Shown: positions 26,965-35,247 of the stretch, one piece after another
How the letters are laid out: each line of letters opens with the position of its first letter
Numbering within the stretch: the first letter of the stretch is position 1
Source of the DNA: Paratissierella sp033809995
Lineage (GTDB): Bacteria > Bacillota > Clostridia > Tissierellales > Tissierellaceae
DNA: 64,000 nt
Assembly (NCBI GenBank): GCA_033809995.1
Contig: JAPXKQ010000003.1
Span: forward strand, 1 to 64,000
Direction: 5' to 3'
The notes under the pieces: model-generated
What the model was told of the DNA's origin: nothing
What the model saw: the letters and a program-made list of their open reading frames with translations, nothing else
Databases searched by the model: none
Made by a program: the position numbers and the translations under genes

Positions 26965-27037
26965 TGTCATTCCGAACTTGTCGAAGAATCTCCTCTTTTC
27001 AATTGTGAATTGTGAACTGTGCATTGTGAATTGCAAC
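26965..27037 (+). repeat. dispersed repeat with AATTGTG heptad array
   Basis: GTCATTCCGAACTTGTCGAA and GAATCTCC (from 26965) are followed by five heptads (27001-27035: AATTGTG, AATTGTG, AACTGTG, CATTGTG, AATTGCA). Related arrays occur at 33511 and 62396, in the same orientation. It lies between rng and rplU and codes for nothing. Confidence 0.75.
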
Positions 27038-27073
27038 TGTAGGTCAAATGCTGGTAATAAAATATAAAACGTA

Positions 27074-27103
27074 TTGACAAGACATTTGTTCTTGTGGTAA
27101 ACT
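27074..27103 (+). promoter_or_regulatory. promoter of rplU-prp-rpmA
   Basis: TTGACA (27074-27079) and TAAACT (27098-27103) are 18 bases apart, about 83 bases upstream of the rplU start and just before a structured leader. Confidence 0.7.
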
Positions 27104-27107
27104 ATTT

Positions 27108-27180
27108 TGGTGGAGCCGCTCAGTGTGGGTTTGAAGCTATTAAGCACCTAACATTGGCGAGACTAGGTAAGAGGAGGTGC
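27108..27180 (+). promoter_or_regulatory. probable ribosomal protein L21 leader
   Basis: The transcribed 5' leader of rplU begins GGTGGAGCCGCTCAGTG and continues through GGGTTTGAAGC to the ribosome site. Position and the GCCGCTCAGTG...GGGTTTGAAGC core resemble the L21 leader motif of Firmicutes, thought to let L21 or L27 control its own operon. I matched it from memory and not by a covariance model. Confidence 0.5.
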
Positions 27181-27185
27181 TGTTG

Positions 27186-27497
27186 ATGTACGCAGTAATC
27201 GAAACAGGTGGTAAACAATATAGAGTACAAGAAGGCGATGTAGTTTTTGTTGAAAAACTAGAAGCTAACGAGGGCGATGTTGTTAATTTTGATAAAGTTT
27301 TAGTTCTTTCAGATGATGGAAGTTTAAATGCTGGAAAACCATATGTTGAAGGTGCAAAAGTTGAAGGTACTGTAATAGAGCAAGGTAAAGCTAAGAAAAT
27401 TATTGTATTTAAATATAAATCTAAGAAGAATTATAGAAAAAAACAAGGTCATCGTCAACCATTTACTAAAGTTAAAATTGAAAAAATCATTGGATAA
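27186..27497 (+). CDS. rplU: 50S ribosomal protein L21
   Basis: The 103-residue product begins MYAVIETGGKQYRVQEGD, as L21 does, and ends with KKNYRKKQGHRQPFTKVKI, the conserved 23S-binding tail. GAGGAGGTG lies before ATG 27186; an in-frame upstream TTG at 27177 overlaps the ribosome site and is rejected. First gene of the rplU-prp-rpmA operon. Confidence 0.98.
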   Translation: MYAVIETGGKQYRVQEGDVVFVEKLEANEGDVVNFDKVLVLSDDGSLNAGKPYVEGAKVEGTVIEQGKAKKIIVFKYKSKKNYRKKQGHRQPFTKVKIEKIIG

Positions 27498-27499
27498 TT

Positions 27500-27856
27500 A
27501 TGATTAAGGTAAATATTTATAAGGATTCAAATTTAATAAGAAAATTTACTATATCTGGACATGCAAATTACAAAGCTTATGGTGAGGATATTGTATGTGC
27601 AGCTGTATCAATATTAGGATTTACTGCATTAAGATCCCTTGTGGATGTATGTGGTATAGACGAAAAAGATATTTTATATAAAGTAGATGAGAAAATAGGA
27701 TATTTGGAAGTAAAATTACCAGATATTCTGGATGAATCTTTATTAAAGGATACTCAAATAGTTTTTAATACATTTTTAGTTGGTATAAAATCTTTGATAG
27801 AAAGTTACCCTAAATATATTACTCTAGAATATAGGGGAGGTGTAATTAATGATTAA
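27500..27856 (+). CDS. prp: ribosomal-processing cysteine protease Prp
   Basis: Prp removes the N-terminal extension of ribosomal protein L27 in Firmicutes. The 118-residue protein shows the catalytic His in SGHANYKAYGEDIVCAAVS and the catalytic Cys in IVCAAVS. It starts two bases after rplU and overlaps rpmA by eight bases. The following L27 has the matching cleavable extension, which supports the assignment. Confidence 0.94.
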   Translation: MIKVNIYKDSNLIRKFTISGHANYKAYGEDIVCAAVSILGFTALRSLVDVCGIDEKDILYKVDEKIGYLEVKLPDILDESLLKDTQIVFNTFLVGIKSLIESYPKYITLEYRGGVIND

Positions 27857-28139
27857 GTTAAATTTGCAATTATTTGCTTCTAAAAAAGGAGTAGGTAGCT
27901 CCAGAAACGGTAGAGATAGTGAAGCCAAAAGATTGGGAGTTAAAAAAGGCGATGGCCAATTCGTTCTAGCTGGCAATATTCTTGTTAGACAAAGAGGCAC
28001 CAAAATTCACCCAGGTAACAATGTAGGCATAGGTGGAGATGATACTTTATTTGCAACAGTAGATGGTGTTGTTAAGTTTGAAAGAAAAGGTAGAGATAAA
28101 AAACAAGTTAGTGTTTATCCAAGAGAAGAATTAGCATAG
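27849..28139 (+). CDS. rpmA: 50S ribosomal protein L27 with Prp-cleavable extension
   Basis: The 96-residue precursor starts MIKLNLQLFASKKGVGSS. The NLQLFA segment matches the Prp site, so cutting before Ala would expose the mature N terminus that reaches the peptidyl-transferase centre. The rest (NGRDSEAKRLGVKKGDGQF, VRQRGTKIHPG, GGDDTLFA) is typical L27. It is translationally coupled to prp and followed by a terminator. Confidence 0.98.
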   Translation: MIKLNLQLFASKKGVGSSRNGRDSEAKRLGVKKGDGQFVLAGNILVRQRGTKIHPGNNVGIGGDDTLFATVDGVVKFERKGRDKKQVSVYPREELA

Positions 28140-28144
28140 AGTTT

Positions 28145-28172
28145 AAGCTTACCATGTTGGTAAGCTTTTTTT
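28145..28172 (+). terminator. intrinsic terminator of rplU-prp-rpmA
   Basis: AAGCTTACCA and TGGTAAGCTT form a perfect 10-bp stem with a 3-base loop and end in a T-run. Confidence 0.93.
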
Positions 28173-28231
28173 CATAATATAGGAGTTTTGGCGGATAATA
28201 AATGATAGTGAATCATAATAATTAGTAAATA

Positions 28232-28259
28232 TTGACAGCTATGGGATTGAGGGTATAAT
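28232..28259 (+). promoter_or_regulatory. promoter upstream of obgE
   Basis: Consensus TTGACA (28232-28237) and TATAAT (28254-28259) are 16 bases apart, 35 bases before the obgE start. Confidence 0.8.
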
Positions 28260-28293
28260 AAAATTAAGTTAAATCTTGTTAAGGGTGATGATA

Positions 28294-29568
28294 ATGTTTA
28301 TAGATGTAGCAAAGATTCATGTAAAAGGTGGAAAGGGTGGAGACGGGGTAGTAGCTTGGAGACGTGAGAAGTATGAACCTTCAGGAGGCCCTTATGGAGG
28401 AGATGGTGGCAGAGGCGGTTCTATTATTTTAAAGGCCGATGAAGGGATTAGAACTCTGATGGATTTTCGCTATAAACGTTCATATAGTGGTGAGAATGGT
28501 GAAAATGGTAGAACAAAAAAACAATATGGTAAAGATGGAACAGATATTATTTTAAAGGTACCTGTTGGTACTTTAGTTAAAGATGAGGAATCGGATAAAG
28601 TAATAGCCGATCTAAAGGAAAACGGGCAAACCTTCGTAATAGCCAAAGGTGGTAGAGGGGGAAGGGGTAATGCAAGATTTGCTACTGCTACAAGACAAGC
28701 CCCTGGATTTGCTGAAGCTGGCACTAAAGGAGAAGAGAGATATGTTGTTTTAGAACTAAAACTTCTTGCGGATGTTGGGTTAATAGGTTTTCCAAATGTG
28801 GGTAAATCTACTATTCTCTCTATATTATCAGCTGCAAAACCTAAAATTGCAAACTATCATTTTACAACCCTAAAACCTAATCTCGGTGTGGTTTTTATAG
28901 AAGAAGAAAAGAGTTTTGTAATAGCAGATATACCAGGTCTTATTGAAGGTGCTTCAGAGGGTGCAGGATTGGGTCATGATTTCTTGAAACATATAGAAAG
29001 GACTAGAGTATTAGTCCACGTATTAGATGCCTCTGGCAGTGAAGGAAGGGACCCTATAGAGGATTTTCATACCATCAATGAGGAATTATTTAATTATAAC
29101 GAAAAACTAAGAAATAAACCACAAATAATAGTTGCCAATAAGATGGATATGATGGAGTCTGAAGAAGGTTTAGAAAAAATAAAAAAAGAATTTGAATCCC
29201 AAGGTATTAAGGTATATCCATTATCCGCAATAACAAATAAAGGTATTGATGAATTGAAATATGGAATTTGGAATTTGTTACAAAATACAGAAGTGGAGTA
29301 TGAAACCTTTGATGAAGAATATCTAGAAGAAGATATTGAAGAAAAAGAAGATTCAATAATCGTTAGAAAAGAAAATGATAAATATATCGTTGAAGGTAGC
29401 TTCATAGAAAGACTATTATATTCTACTTACTTTGATGATGTAGACTCATTGAGATTTTTCCAAGATAGCTTAAGGCAAAAAGGTGTAATTGAGAAGTTAA
29501 AAGAACTTGGAATCAATGAAGGAGAATCAGTTTTTATTTGTGATTATGAATTTGAATTTTTTGAATAA
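28294..29568 (+). CDS. obgE: GTPase Obg (CgtA)
   Basis: The 424-residue protein has the Gly-rich Obg domain (residues 1-158; GGKGGDGVVAWRREKYEPSG, GGRGGRGNARFATATRQAPG), the G domain (GFPNVGKST, DIPGLIEGA, NKMDM, SAIT), and the C-terminal OCT domain. Obg acts in 50S assembly, the stringent response and, in spore formers, entry into sporulation. ATG 28294 is chosen to match the family start MFIDVAKIHVKGG; the earlier in-frame TTG is outside the ribosome-site range. Confidence 0.97.
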   Translation: MFIDVAKIHVKGGKGGDGVVAWRREKYEPSGGPYGGDGGRGGSIILKADEGIRTLMDFRYKRSYSGENGENGRTKKQYGKDGTDIILKVPVGTLVKDEESDKVIADLKENGQTFVIAKGGRGGRGNARFATATRQAPGFAEAGTKGEERYVVLELKLLADVGLIGFPNVGKSTILSILSAAKPKIANYHFTTLKPNLGVVFIEEEKSFVIADIPGLIEGASEGAGLGHDFLKHIERTRVLVHVLDASGSEGRDPIEDFHTINEELFNYNEKLRNKPQIIVANKMDMMESEEGLEKIKKEFESQGIKVYPLSAITNKGIDELKYGIWNLLQNTEVEYETFDEEYLEEDIEEKEDSIIVRKENDKYIVEGSFIERLLYSTYFDDVDSLRFFQDSLRQKGVIEKLKELGINEGESVFICDYEFEFFE

Positions 29569-29588
29569 ATGGAGGGTAATAGGTTAAA

Positions 29589-29771
29589 ATGGACTGCTTA
29601 AGTTGTGGAAATTGTAAGGACAATCAATTAGCATATTATTGTTTAGCTAAAAATGAAGTAATAATCAATGATAAAACTAGTCCAACGGAAAAGTCTAGAT
29701 CAGGTTGGAAAAAAGGGTCTATACAATATGAAAAACATAGAAGACAATCCAGAAAAGAAATTGAAGCATAG
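29589..29771 (+). CDS. small Cys-rich protein, possible metal-binding
   Basis: This 60-residue frame starts at ATG 29589, with GGAGGG 12 bases upstream. It begins MDCLSCGNCKDNQLAYYCLA, giving a CxxCxxC cluster and a further Cys, suited to binding zinc or iron-sulfur. The C-terminal half is very basic (GWKKGSIQYEKHRRQSRKEI). It sits between obgE and yhbY, so a ribosome-related role is possible, but no function is known to me. Confidence 0.7.
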   Translation: MDCLSCGNCKDNQLAYYCLAKNEVIINDKTSPTEKSRSGWKKGSIQYEKHRRQSRKEIEA

Positions 29772-29785
29772 AAGGAGTGTATATT

Positions 29786-30079
29786 TTGTTAACAGGAAAA
29801 CAAAGAAGCTATTTAAAAGGGCTTGCGAACAATATAGAACCAATTTTCCAATTGGGTAAAAACGGATTAACCGAGAATTTTGTGAAACAAGTTGATGAAG
29901 CATTAGAAGCCCGTGAATTAGTGAAGGTAAATGTATTAAAGAACTGTTTTTTGGATACTACAGAAGTAGCAAGTCAATTAACAGATGAATTAAACGCTGA
30001 ATTTGTACAGAGTATAGGTAGAAAATTTGTTATATATAGAGAATCTGTTGAAAATAAAAAAATTGAATTACCTAGATAA
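29786..30079 (+). CDS. yhbY: YhbY family RNA-binding (CRM domain) protein
   Basis: The 97-residue CRM-domain protein is associated with pre-50S ribosomal particles. It starts LTGKQRSYLKGLANNIEP and shows the GxxG-type loop in FQLGKNGLTENF. TTG 29786 is chosen because AAGGAG lies eight bases before it; the in-frame GTG at 29777 overlaps that site. It is followed by nadD, yqeK and rsfS, as in many Firmicutes. Confidence 0.93.
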   Translation: MLTGKQRSYLKGLANNIEPIFQLGKNGLTENFVKQVDEALEARELVKVNVLKNCFLDTTEVASQLTDELNAEFVQSIGRKFVIYRESVENKKIELPR

Positions 30080-30084
30080 TATTT

Positions 30085-30114
30085 TTAACTTCAGAGATAT
30101 GGCTCTGAAGTTAA
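30085..30114 (+). terminator. perfect hairpin between yhbY and nadD
   Basis: TTAACTTCAGAG and CTCTGAAGTTAA form a 12-bp perfect stem around ATATGG. Only a weak T-rich tail (AATTTA) follows, so it may be a leaky terminator or an mRNA-processing or stability element. Confidence 0.5.
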
Positions 30115-30132
30115 AATTTAGGAGGAAATAGC

Positions 30133-30738
30133 GTGAAAATAGGATTGATGGGTGGCACTTTTAACCCTATTCATATGGGGCATCTAATAATCAGTGAATT
30201 TTTACGAATAACTTTCCCTTTAGATAAGGTGATTTTTATTCCAAGCGGGAATCCCCCTCACAAGAATAATGATATTGCTGAAAGTAATCATAGAATGTCT
30301 ATGGTAAATTTAGCTACGAGTCAAAATCCTTTTTTCGAAGTTTCATCTATTGAGTTAAAGAGAACTGGGAAAAGTTATACCATAGATACTATAAAGGAAA
30401 TAAAAGATATTTATCCAAATGATCAACTGTATTTTATCATAGGTTCAGACTCTTTATTAGATTTGACATCTTGGAAAGATTTTGAATCCTTAATTAGCAA
30501 AACAAACTTTCTTATATGCGGCAGACCAGAAAATACTGAAGAATCAATTTTAAACAAAATAGATGAGTTAACAAAAGAATATAACTCAAATATAATTTAT
30601 ATTAAGGGACCTCTTATAGAGATTTCTTCTACCTTGATAAGGGATAGGATTAAGGATCAAAAGTCAATAAAATATCTAGTAACAGGAGAGGTAGAGGAAT
30701 ATATATATAAGAACAATCTATATAAAGGAGACGGTTAA
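30133..30738 (+). CDS. nadD: nicotinate-nucleotide adenylyltransferase
   Basis: NadD makes deamido-NAD from nicotinate mononucleotide and ATP. The 201-residue product has the nucleotidyltransferase motif GGTFNPIHMGHL and the second motif ISSTLIRDRI. GTG 30133 follows AGGAGGAAA. The 3' end is followed within two bases by the yqeK start region, so the two are probably coupled. Confidence 0.96.
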   Translation: MKIGLMGGTFNPIHMGHLIISEFLRITFPLDKVIFIPSGNPPHKNNDIAESNHRMSMVNLATSQNPFFEVSSIELKRTGKSYTIDTIKEIKDIYPNDQLYFIIGSDSLLDLTSWKDFESLISKTNFLICGRPENTEESILNKIDELTKEYNSNIIYIKGPLIEISSTLIRDRIKDQKSIKYLVTGEVEEYIYKNNLYKGDG

Positions 30739-30739
30739 T

Positions 30740-31327
30740 ATAGAGACTTTAATAAGACATAAGTTATTAAATGAAATTGGCGAAATAAGATTTAATCATT
30801 CTATTCGAGTAATGGATACTGCATTAAGATTGGCAGAAGAATATAATTGTGATATTGAAAAAGTAAAAATAGCTTCACTTTTACATGATTGTGCAAAGTT
30901 CCCAGATAAATTATATTTGTTGAAATTGGCAAATAACTTTGATATAATTCTAGATGATGTAATGAGGTACAATCACGAACTTATACATGGTCCACTTGGA
31001 GCTAAAATTGCAGAAAAGGAATATGGCATAAAAGATTTGGAAATTTTGGATGCCATTAGATTTCATACTACAGGCAGAGAAAATATGACATTATTAGATA
31101 AGATTATATATGTTTCGGATTATATTGAACCTGGTAGAAATTTTTCAGGAGTTGAGAAAGTAAGAGATCTAGCTTTTAAAGATCTTGATAAAAGTATCTT
31201 ATTGGCTATGAACAATACAATAAATTTTTTAGTAAATCAAAATAGCCTTATTCACTTAAATACGATAAAAGCAAGGAATTTTCTTGTTTATGAAAATGTA
31301 GAGGGAGATGGTAATTTTAATGGGTGA
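30740..31327 (+). CDS. yqeK: bis(5'-nucleosyl)-tetraphosphatase YqeK (HD domain), probable ATA start
   Basis: YqeK hydrolyses diadenosine tetraphosphate symmetrically. HD-domain ligands are visible: His in NHSIRVMDTA, HD in LLHDCAKF, His in ELIHG, His in RFHTTGRENM, Asp in YVSDYIEPGR. The first ATG (30812) comes after the first ligand His, so it cannot be the true start. Upstream in frame there is no ATG, GTG or TTG; ATA 30740 lies nine bases after AAGGAG and gives IETLIRHKLLNEIGE, a normal family N terminus. I therefore propose initiation at ATA, length 195. The 3' end overlaps rsfS. Confidence 0.85.
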   Translation: METLIRHKLLNEIGEIRFNHSIRVMDTALRLAEEYNCDIEKVKIASLLHDCAKFPDKLYLLKLANNFDIILDDVMRYNHELIHGPLGAKIAEKEYGIKDLEILDAIRFHTTGRENMTLLDKIIYVSDYIEPGRNFSGVEKVRDLAFKDLDKSILLAMNNTINFLVNQNSLIHLNTIKARNFLVYENVEGDGNFNG

Positions 31328-31655
31328 AAATGAAAATAAACTTTCGATAATAACAAAGGCAATAGAAGATAAAAAGGGCTTTGACGTGAAGGTCTTAGAT
31401 GTATCCCAGTTAACACCTATAGCTGATTACTTTATTATTGCAAGTGGTAATTCATCTACTCAAGTTATGGCAATAGCAGATGAAATTGACAGTCAAATGT
31501 TTTTATCAGGCTATGAAAAAATGTCCAATATGGAAGGATATCAAAGTGGTAGATGGATTTTAATAGATTATAATGATATTATTGTACATGTATTCCATAA
31601 GGATGAAAGGGATTTCTATAACTTAGAAAGACTTTGGTCACATATAGACAAATAA
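31320..31655 (+). CDS. rsfS: ribosome silencing factor RsfS
   Basis: RsfS binds L14 and stops subunit joining when nutrients are short. The 111-residue protein shows DVKVLDVSQLTPIADYFIIA, EGYQSGRWILIDY and DIIVHVFHKDERDFYNLERL, all typical. ATG 31320 lies 12 bases after GGGAG; the in-frame ATG 31308 directly abuts that site and is less likely. It overlaps yqeK by eight bases. Confidence 0.95.
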   Translation: MGENENKLSIITKAIEDKKGFDVKVLDVSQLTPIADYFIIASGNSSTQVMAIADEIDSQMFLSGYEKMSNMEGYQSGRWILIDYNDIIVHVFHKDERDFYNLERLWSHIDK

Positions 31656-31673
31656 AAGTAAGGGGAGATATGA

Positions 31674-32054
31674 ATGACTATGCAATTAATTTCAACAGAA
31701 AAGGCACCTGCTGCTGTAGGTCCATATTCACAAGGTGTTAAGAAAGGAAACGTAATATATACGTCAGGACAGCTTCCAATAGTTCCAGAAACAGGTGAAT
31801 TACTTAAAGGAAATATAAAAGATGTTGCTCGCCAAAGCTTAGAAAATGTAAAAGCTGTTTTAAATGAAGCTGGAGCTACTTTAAATGATGTTGTAAAGGT
31901 TACTGTTTTTGTGGCAGATATGAATAATTTCGCACAAATCAATGAAGTTTATGCTGAATACTTTACAGAACACAAGCCTGCTAGAAGTTTAGTAGAAGTA
32001 TCAAGGCTACCAAAAGATGGAGATATTGAAATAGAAGCCATAGCAATAATTTAA
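31674..32054 (+). CDS. ridA: RidA family reactive intermediate/imine deaminase
   Basis: RidA hydrolyses reactive enamine/imine intermediates made by PLP enzymes such as threonine dehydratase. The 126-residue product shows AVGPYSQGVKKGN, YTSGQLPIVPETGE, and the key Arg in KPARSLVEVSRLPKDGDIEIEA. AGGGGAG precedes ATG 31674. It is the last gene before a terminator and a convergent gene. Confidence 0.95.
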   Translation: MTMQLISTEKAPAAVGPYSQGVKKGNVIYTSGQLPIVPETGELLKGNIKDVARQSLENVKAVLNEAGATLNDVVKVTVFVADMNNFAQINEVYAEYFTEHKPARSLVEVSRLPKDGDIEIEAIAII

Positions 32055-32082
32055 ACCTGGTCAATTTGACCAGGTTTTTTTT
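32053..32082 (+). terminator. intrinsic terminator between ridA and a convergent gene
   Basis: AAACCTGGTCA and TGACCAGGTTT form an 11-bp stem with a short loop, followed by more T. It ends six bases before the stop of the convergent carboxypeptidase gene. Confidence 0.9.
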
Positions 32083-32087
32083 AACTA

Positions 32088-33353
32088 TTAAACATATGGA
32101 ATATATGAACTTCTTCTTGATCTTCTTTTTCTTTTTTTATTTTTCAAAACCATAATTCTAAGAACTATAATCAAGGCAAATACCAAGAGATACCATTTAC
32201 TTAAAATTTTATTATATGTTTTTGTCATAGGGTCCAATTCAACATTCATAGTGGAGATTATATTACTTTCACCTATGGGTTCCCCCTCCAAAAGATATTC
32301 TACTTTTCCAAGAACATCACCTTTGTTAATAGGTGCTTCTAAAGATTCATTAAGGGTAACTTTTCTTTCTATTTTGCTTGTATTACCGTTTAAAAGAGGA
32401 TAAACAATAGTTTTATCAAGTACCCCTGCTACAACAGGCTGAAGCCCTTTAGATATCTTTATATTGTCAATAAACTCATTTGCATATCCTATAGTAGCAT
32501 TATGAAAATTATCAAACCCATAATCCAACAACTTATGAGTATCAGAGTAGACATAATTACCATTTGATTTCATAACAACTGCAATTAATCTTTGATTATT
32601 TTTTTCAGCGAAAGAAACTAAACAATTTTGTGCTTGACTAGTATAACCAGTTTTAACACCAGAAGCATACTCATATTTTGCTGGTATTGCCTTTCCATCT
32701 AAATCAATCTTCTCACTACTAAACAATAGTTTATTAGTGTTTTTTAAATACCTAGGCTCTGTTTTAACGTTAGTAGGCTCTATAGTATGTGTTACAGTGT
32801 TTACGAAGTGTCTAAAGGTCTCATTATGCATTGCGTATTGAGCTATCATCGCTAAATCATGTGCGGTAGAAACATGGGTATCTACATGAAGTCCATTAGG
32901 ATTTGAAAAGTTTGTATTTGTTGCACCAATTTCTTTTGCTTTTTCATTCATAAGTTGAACAAAACCATCTACTGACCCTGATACATACTTCCCAATTGCA
33001 AGAGCTGCATCGTTTGCAGATTGAACTAGTAATGCGTATAACAACTCCTCTAATGTTAGCTTTTCGCCAGGCTCAAGAGATATGTGACTGCCTTTTGTTA
33101 AATCGACAACTTCCTGATCAACAGTTATAATATCATCCAAATTACCTCGTTCAATAGCCAAAATAGCGGTTATCATCTTTGTGGTACTTGCGGGATAGAG
33201 CTGTTGATTAATATTTTTTTCATAAAGTATTGCCTTGGTGTCATAGTCAATTAATATTGCAGCTTCTCCACTAAGGTTTAAATCTTCACAAAATGCGATT
33301 GAATATGTACATAACAAAATAGCAATAATTAATAGTAAACTAACCTTTTTCAA
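32088..33353 (-). CDS. D-alanyl-D-alanine carboxypeptidase (S11, DacF type)
   Basis: This low-molecular-weight penicillin-binding protein trims the terminal D-Ala of peptidoglycan stem peptides. The 421-residue product has a signal peptide (about 1-22), the SxxK motif in LYPASTTKM, SxN in VQSANDAAL, and KTG in GVKTGYTSQAQ. A C-terminal beta domain is followed by one membrane segment and a basic tail (KNKKRKRRSRRSS). TTG 33353 is chosen because GGTAGGTGG precedes it closely; the in-frame GTG 33362 overlaps that ribosome site. It is one of only three minus-strand protein genes in the window. The DacF-like form is often sporulation-linked, which I cannot prove here. Confidence 0.92.
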   Translation of the reverse strand: MKKVSLLLIIAILLCTYSIAFCEDLNLSGEAAILIDYDTKAILYEKNINQQLYPASTTKMITAILAIERGNLDDIITVDQEVVDLTKGSHISLEPGEKLTLEELLYALLVQSANDAALAIGKYVSGSVDGFVQLMNEKAKEIGATNTNFSNPNGLHVDTHVSTAHDLAMIAQYAMHNETFRHFVNTVTHTIEPTNVKTEPRYLKNTNKLLFSSEKIDLDGKAIPAKYEYASGVKTGYTSQAQNCLVSFAEKNNQRLIAVVMKSNGNYVYSDTHKLLDYGFDNFHNATIGYANEFIDNIKISKGLQPVVAGVLDKTIVYPLLNGNTSKIERKVTLNESLEAPINKGDVLGKVEYLLEGEPIGESNIISTMNVELDPMTKTYNKILSKWYLLVFALIIVLRIMVLKNKKRKRRSRRSSYIPYV

Positions 33354-33510
33354 ATATACCACCTACCTTTGGAATGTCAATATAATGATTATATCAGAAA
33401 AACTTATGGTTTTTAAGTCTTTAAAGAAAATTCTTTCGAGCACTTAAGAAAATTAATTACAAAATTTTTACAAAAAAAGAGGAAATTCATTAAATTTGTC
33501 GAATATAGTA

Positions 33511-33531
33511 AATTGTGAATTGTGAATTTCA
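33511..33531 (+). repeat. short AATTGTG heptad repeat
   Basis: AATTGTG, AATTGTG and AATTTCA occur in a row upstream of comEA. The array is a short relative of those at 27001 and 62396. Confidence 0.6.
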
Positions 33532-33555
33532 AAAATATAATGGGGGGTATATTTA

Positions 33556-34188
33556 ATGGATTCCTTTACAAAAAAAGAACAAATCGGTATACTTATAATA
33601 GTTTTATCTATAGTAATATTGCTGGGATTTCAATTTATAAAAGGCAATTTTTTAAAACCTAATGAGGATATTGGTTTAATTAATGATATAATAGATGAAA
33701 ACGAAATTGAAGAGTTAAACCAGATAGAAGCCCAAGAAAAACAAATTATTATGGTACATATAAGCGGTGAAGTTTTTAATCCAGGATTAGTAAAGCTATT
33801 TAGTGGTGATAGAGTTATAGATGCTGTCGAGCTAGCAGGAGGCTTAAAGAAGGAAGCTGATTTAGACAGAATTAACTTAGCTAAAAAACTAGAAGATGAA
33901 GAGAAAATTTATATTCCTAAAATAGGAGAAGAAATAAATTCTGCTGATTTAATTATTTCTACTGAAAGTAGCGAATCAAGCAAAAGCAGCAAATCTGGTA
34001 AGATAAATATAAATACCTGTAGTCAGTCAGAGTTAGAAAGCTTACCAGGAATAGGTCAAGTAATAGCAGGAAGAATTATTGATTATAGAAAATCGAATCC
34101 ATTCAAGAAAATAGAGGATATAAAAAATGTATCGGGAATAGGAGACAAGAAATTTGAGGGAATTAGAGATTTAATCACAGTTAATTAA
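33556..34188 (+). CDS. comEA: competence protein ComEA (DNA-binding receptor)
   Basis: ComEA binds double-stranded DNA outside the membrane during uptake. The 210-residue product has one N-terminal membrane segment (about 9-26), an SLBB domain (MVHISGEVFNPGLVKLFSG), a Ser-rich linker (STESSESSKSSKSGK), and the C-terminal helix-hairpin-helix pair (ININTCSQSELESLPGIG, IKNVSGIGDKKFEGI). GGGGGG precedes ATG 33556. Its usual partner comEC is about 18 kb away instead of next to it. Confidence 0.94.
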   Translation: MDSFTKKEQIGILIIVLSIVILLGFQFIKGNFLKPNEDIGLINDIIDENEIEELNQIEAQEKQIIMVHISGEVFNPGLVKLFSGDRVIDAVELAGGLKKEADLDRINLAKKLEDEEKIYIPKIGEEINSADLIISTESSESSKSSKSGKININTCSQSELESLPGIGQVIAGRIIDYRKSNPFKKIEDIKNVSGIGDKKFEGIRDLITVN

Positions 34189-34200
34189 GGAGGTAGAATA

Positions 34201-35235
34201 ATGGACGTAAAATTAACTCAATATACAAAAAGTTCAGGGTGAGCCGCTAAAATCGGCCCTGATGTGCTGGCACAGGTCTTGTGCCATTTACCAAAAATAG
34301 ATAATGAAAACTTAATAGTTGGATTAGATACATCTGATGATGCTGCAGTTTATAAAGTAAATGAAGAATTAGCATTGATTCAAACTTTAGATTTTTTTAC
34401 TCCAGTAGTAGATGATCCATATACCTTTGGGCAGATAGCAGCAGCAAATTCATTAAGTGATATTTATGCCATGGGAGGAGAGCCAAAACTCGCTTTAAAT
34501 ATAGTATGCTTTCCTGATTGTCTAAGCCCTGATATATTAGGAGAAATTCTTAAGGGAGGACATGATAAGGTACTAGAATCAGGGGCAATTTTAGTAGGGG
34601 GGCATAGTGTTTCTGATGATGAACCAAAATACGGTCTATCTGTAACAGGTTTTGTTCATCCAGATAAGGTTCTAACCAATAGCAACGCAAAAGTAGGAGA
34701 TGTATTGGTTCTTACTAAGCCTCTAGGGCTAGGTATAATTAATACTGCTATTAAAGGAGATATGGCAGATGAAAAGTCTTATAATGAAGCTGTAAAGGTA
34801 ATGATGACATTAAATAAATACGGAAAAAAAGCAATAGACGAAGCAGGTGGAGTGAATAGCGTAACCGATATAACGGGCTTTGGCTTGTTAGGTCATGCCT
34901 TGGAGATGGCAATGGGAAGCAATGTAACCATAAAAATTAATTCAAAGGATGTACCTATTATCAAAGGAGCAGTAGAATATGCGAATCTTGGTCTGATACC
35001 TGCTGGAGCTTATTCAAACAGAAATTATATAGGAGATAGAGTTTATTTTAAGGATGATATTCCTAAATACCTTGAGGATATTCTATATGATCCTCAAACC
35101 TCTGGAGGCTTATTAATTTCCATAAGTAAGGATAAGGTTGATAGTCTGTTAACAGCATTAGAAAACTCTCCTACAGAATATGGTATAATTGGAGAAGTAA
35201 GGATAAAAGAAGATTATTATTTAATAGTTGAATAA
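34201..35235 (+). CDS. selD: selenide, water dikinase SelD, itself a selenoprotein
   Basis: SelD makes selenophosphate, the selenium donor for Sec-tRNA. Translation starts at ATG 34201 (MDVKLTQYTKSSG), reads TGA at 34240-34242 as selenocysteine (codon 14), and goes on with AAKIGPDVLAQVL to TAA 35233-35235, giving 344 residues. The Sec stands in the usual SelD active-site place (SSG-Cys/Sec-AAK). Other SelD features are LDTSDDAAVY, LIQTLDFFTP and the Gly-rich GGHSVSDDEPKYG. AGGAGG lies before the ATG. selA and selB follow within 12 bases each, so one operon supplies the whole pathway. Start sites after the TGA should not be used. Confidence 0.96.
34243..34290 (+). promoter_or_regulatory. bacterial SECIS element in selD
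   Basis: Downstream of the Sec TGA a hairpin forms from GGCACA (34269-34274) and TGTGCC (34280-34285) around the apical loop GGTCT. That loop is the same as in the well-studied Escherichia coli fdhF element that binds SelB. The distance of about 26 bases from TGA to the upper stem is in the workable range. Confidence 0.85.
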
Positions 35236-35247
35236 AGGATGAAATAA

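Noticed and set aside
29668..29859. Second frame across the small Cys-rich gene and yhbY
   Set aside because: It overlaps two better supported genes and has no ribosome site.
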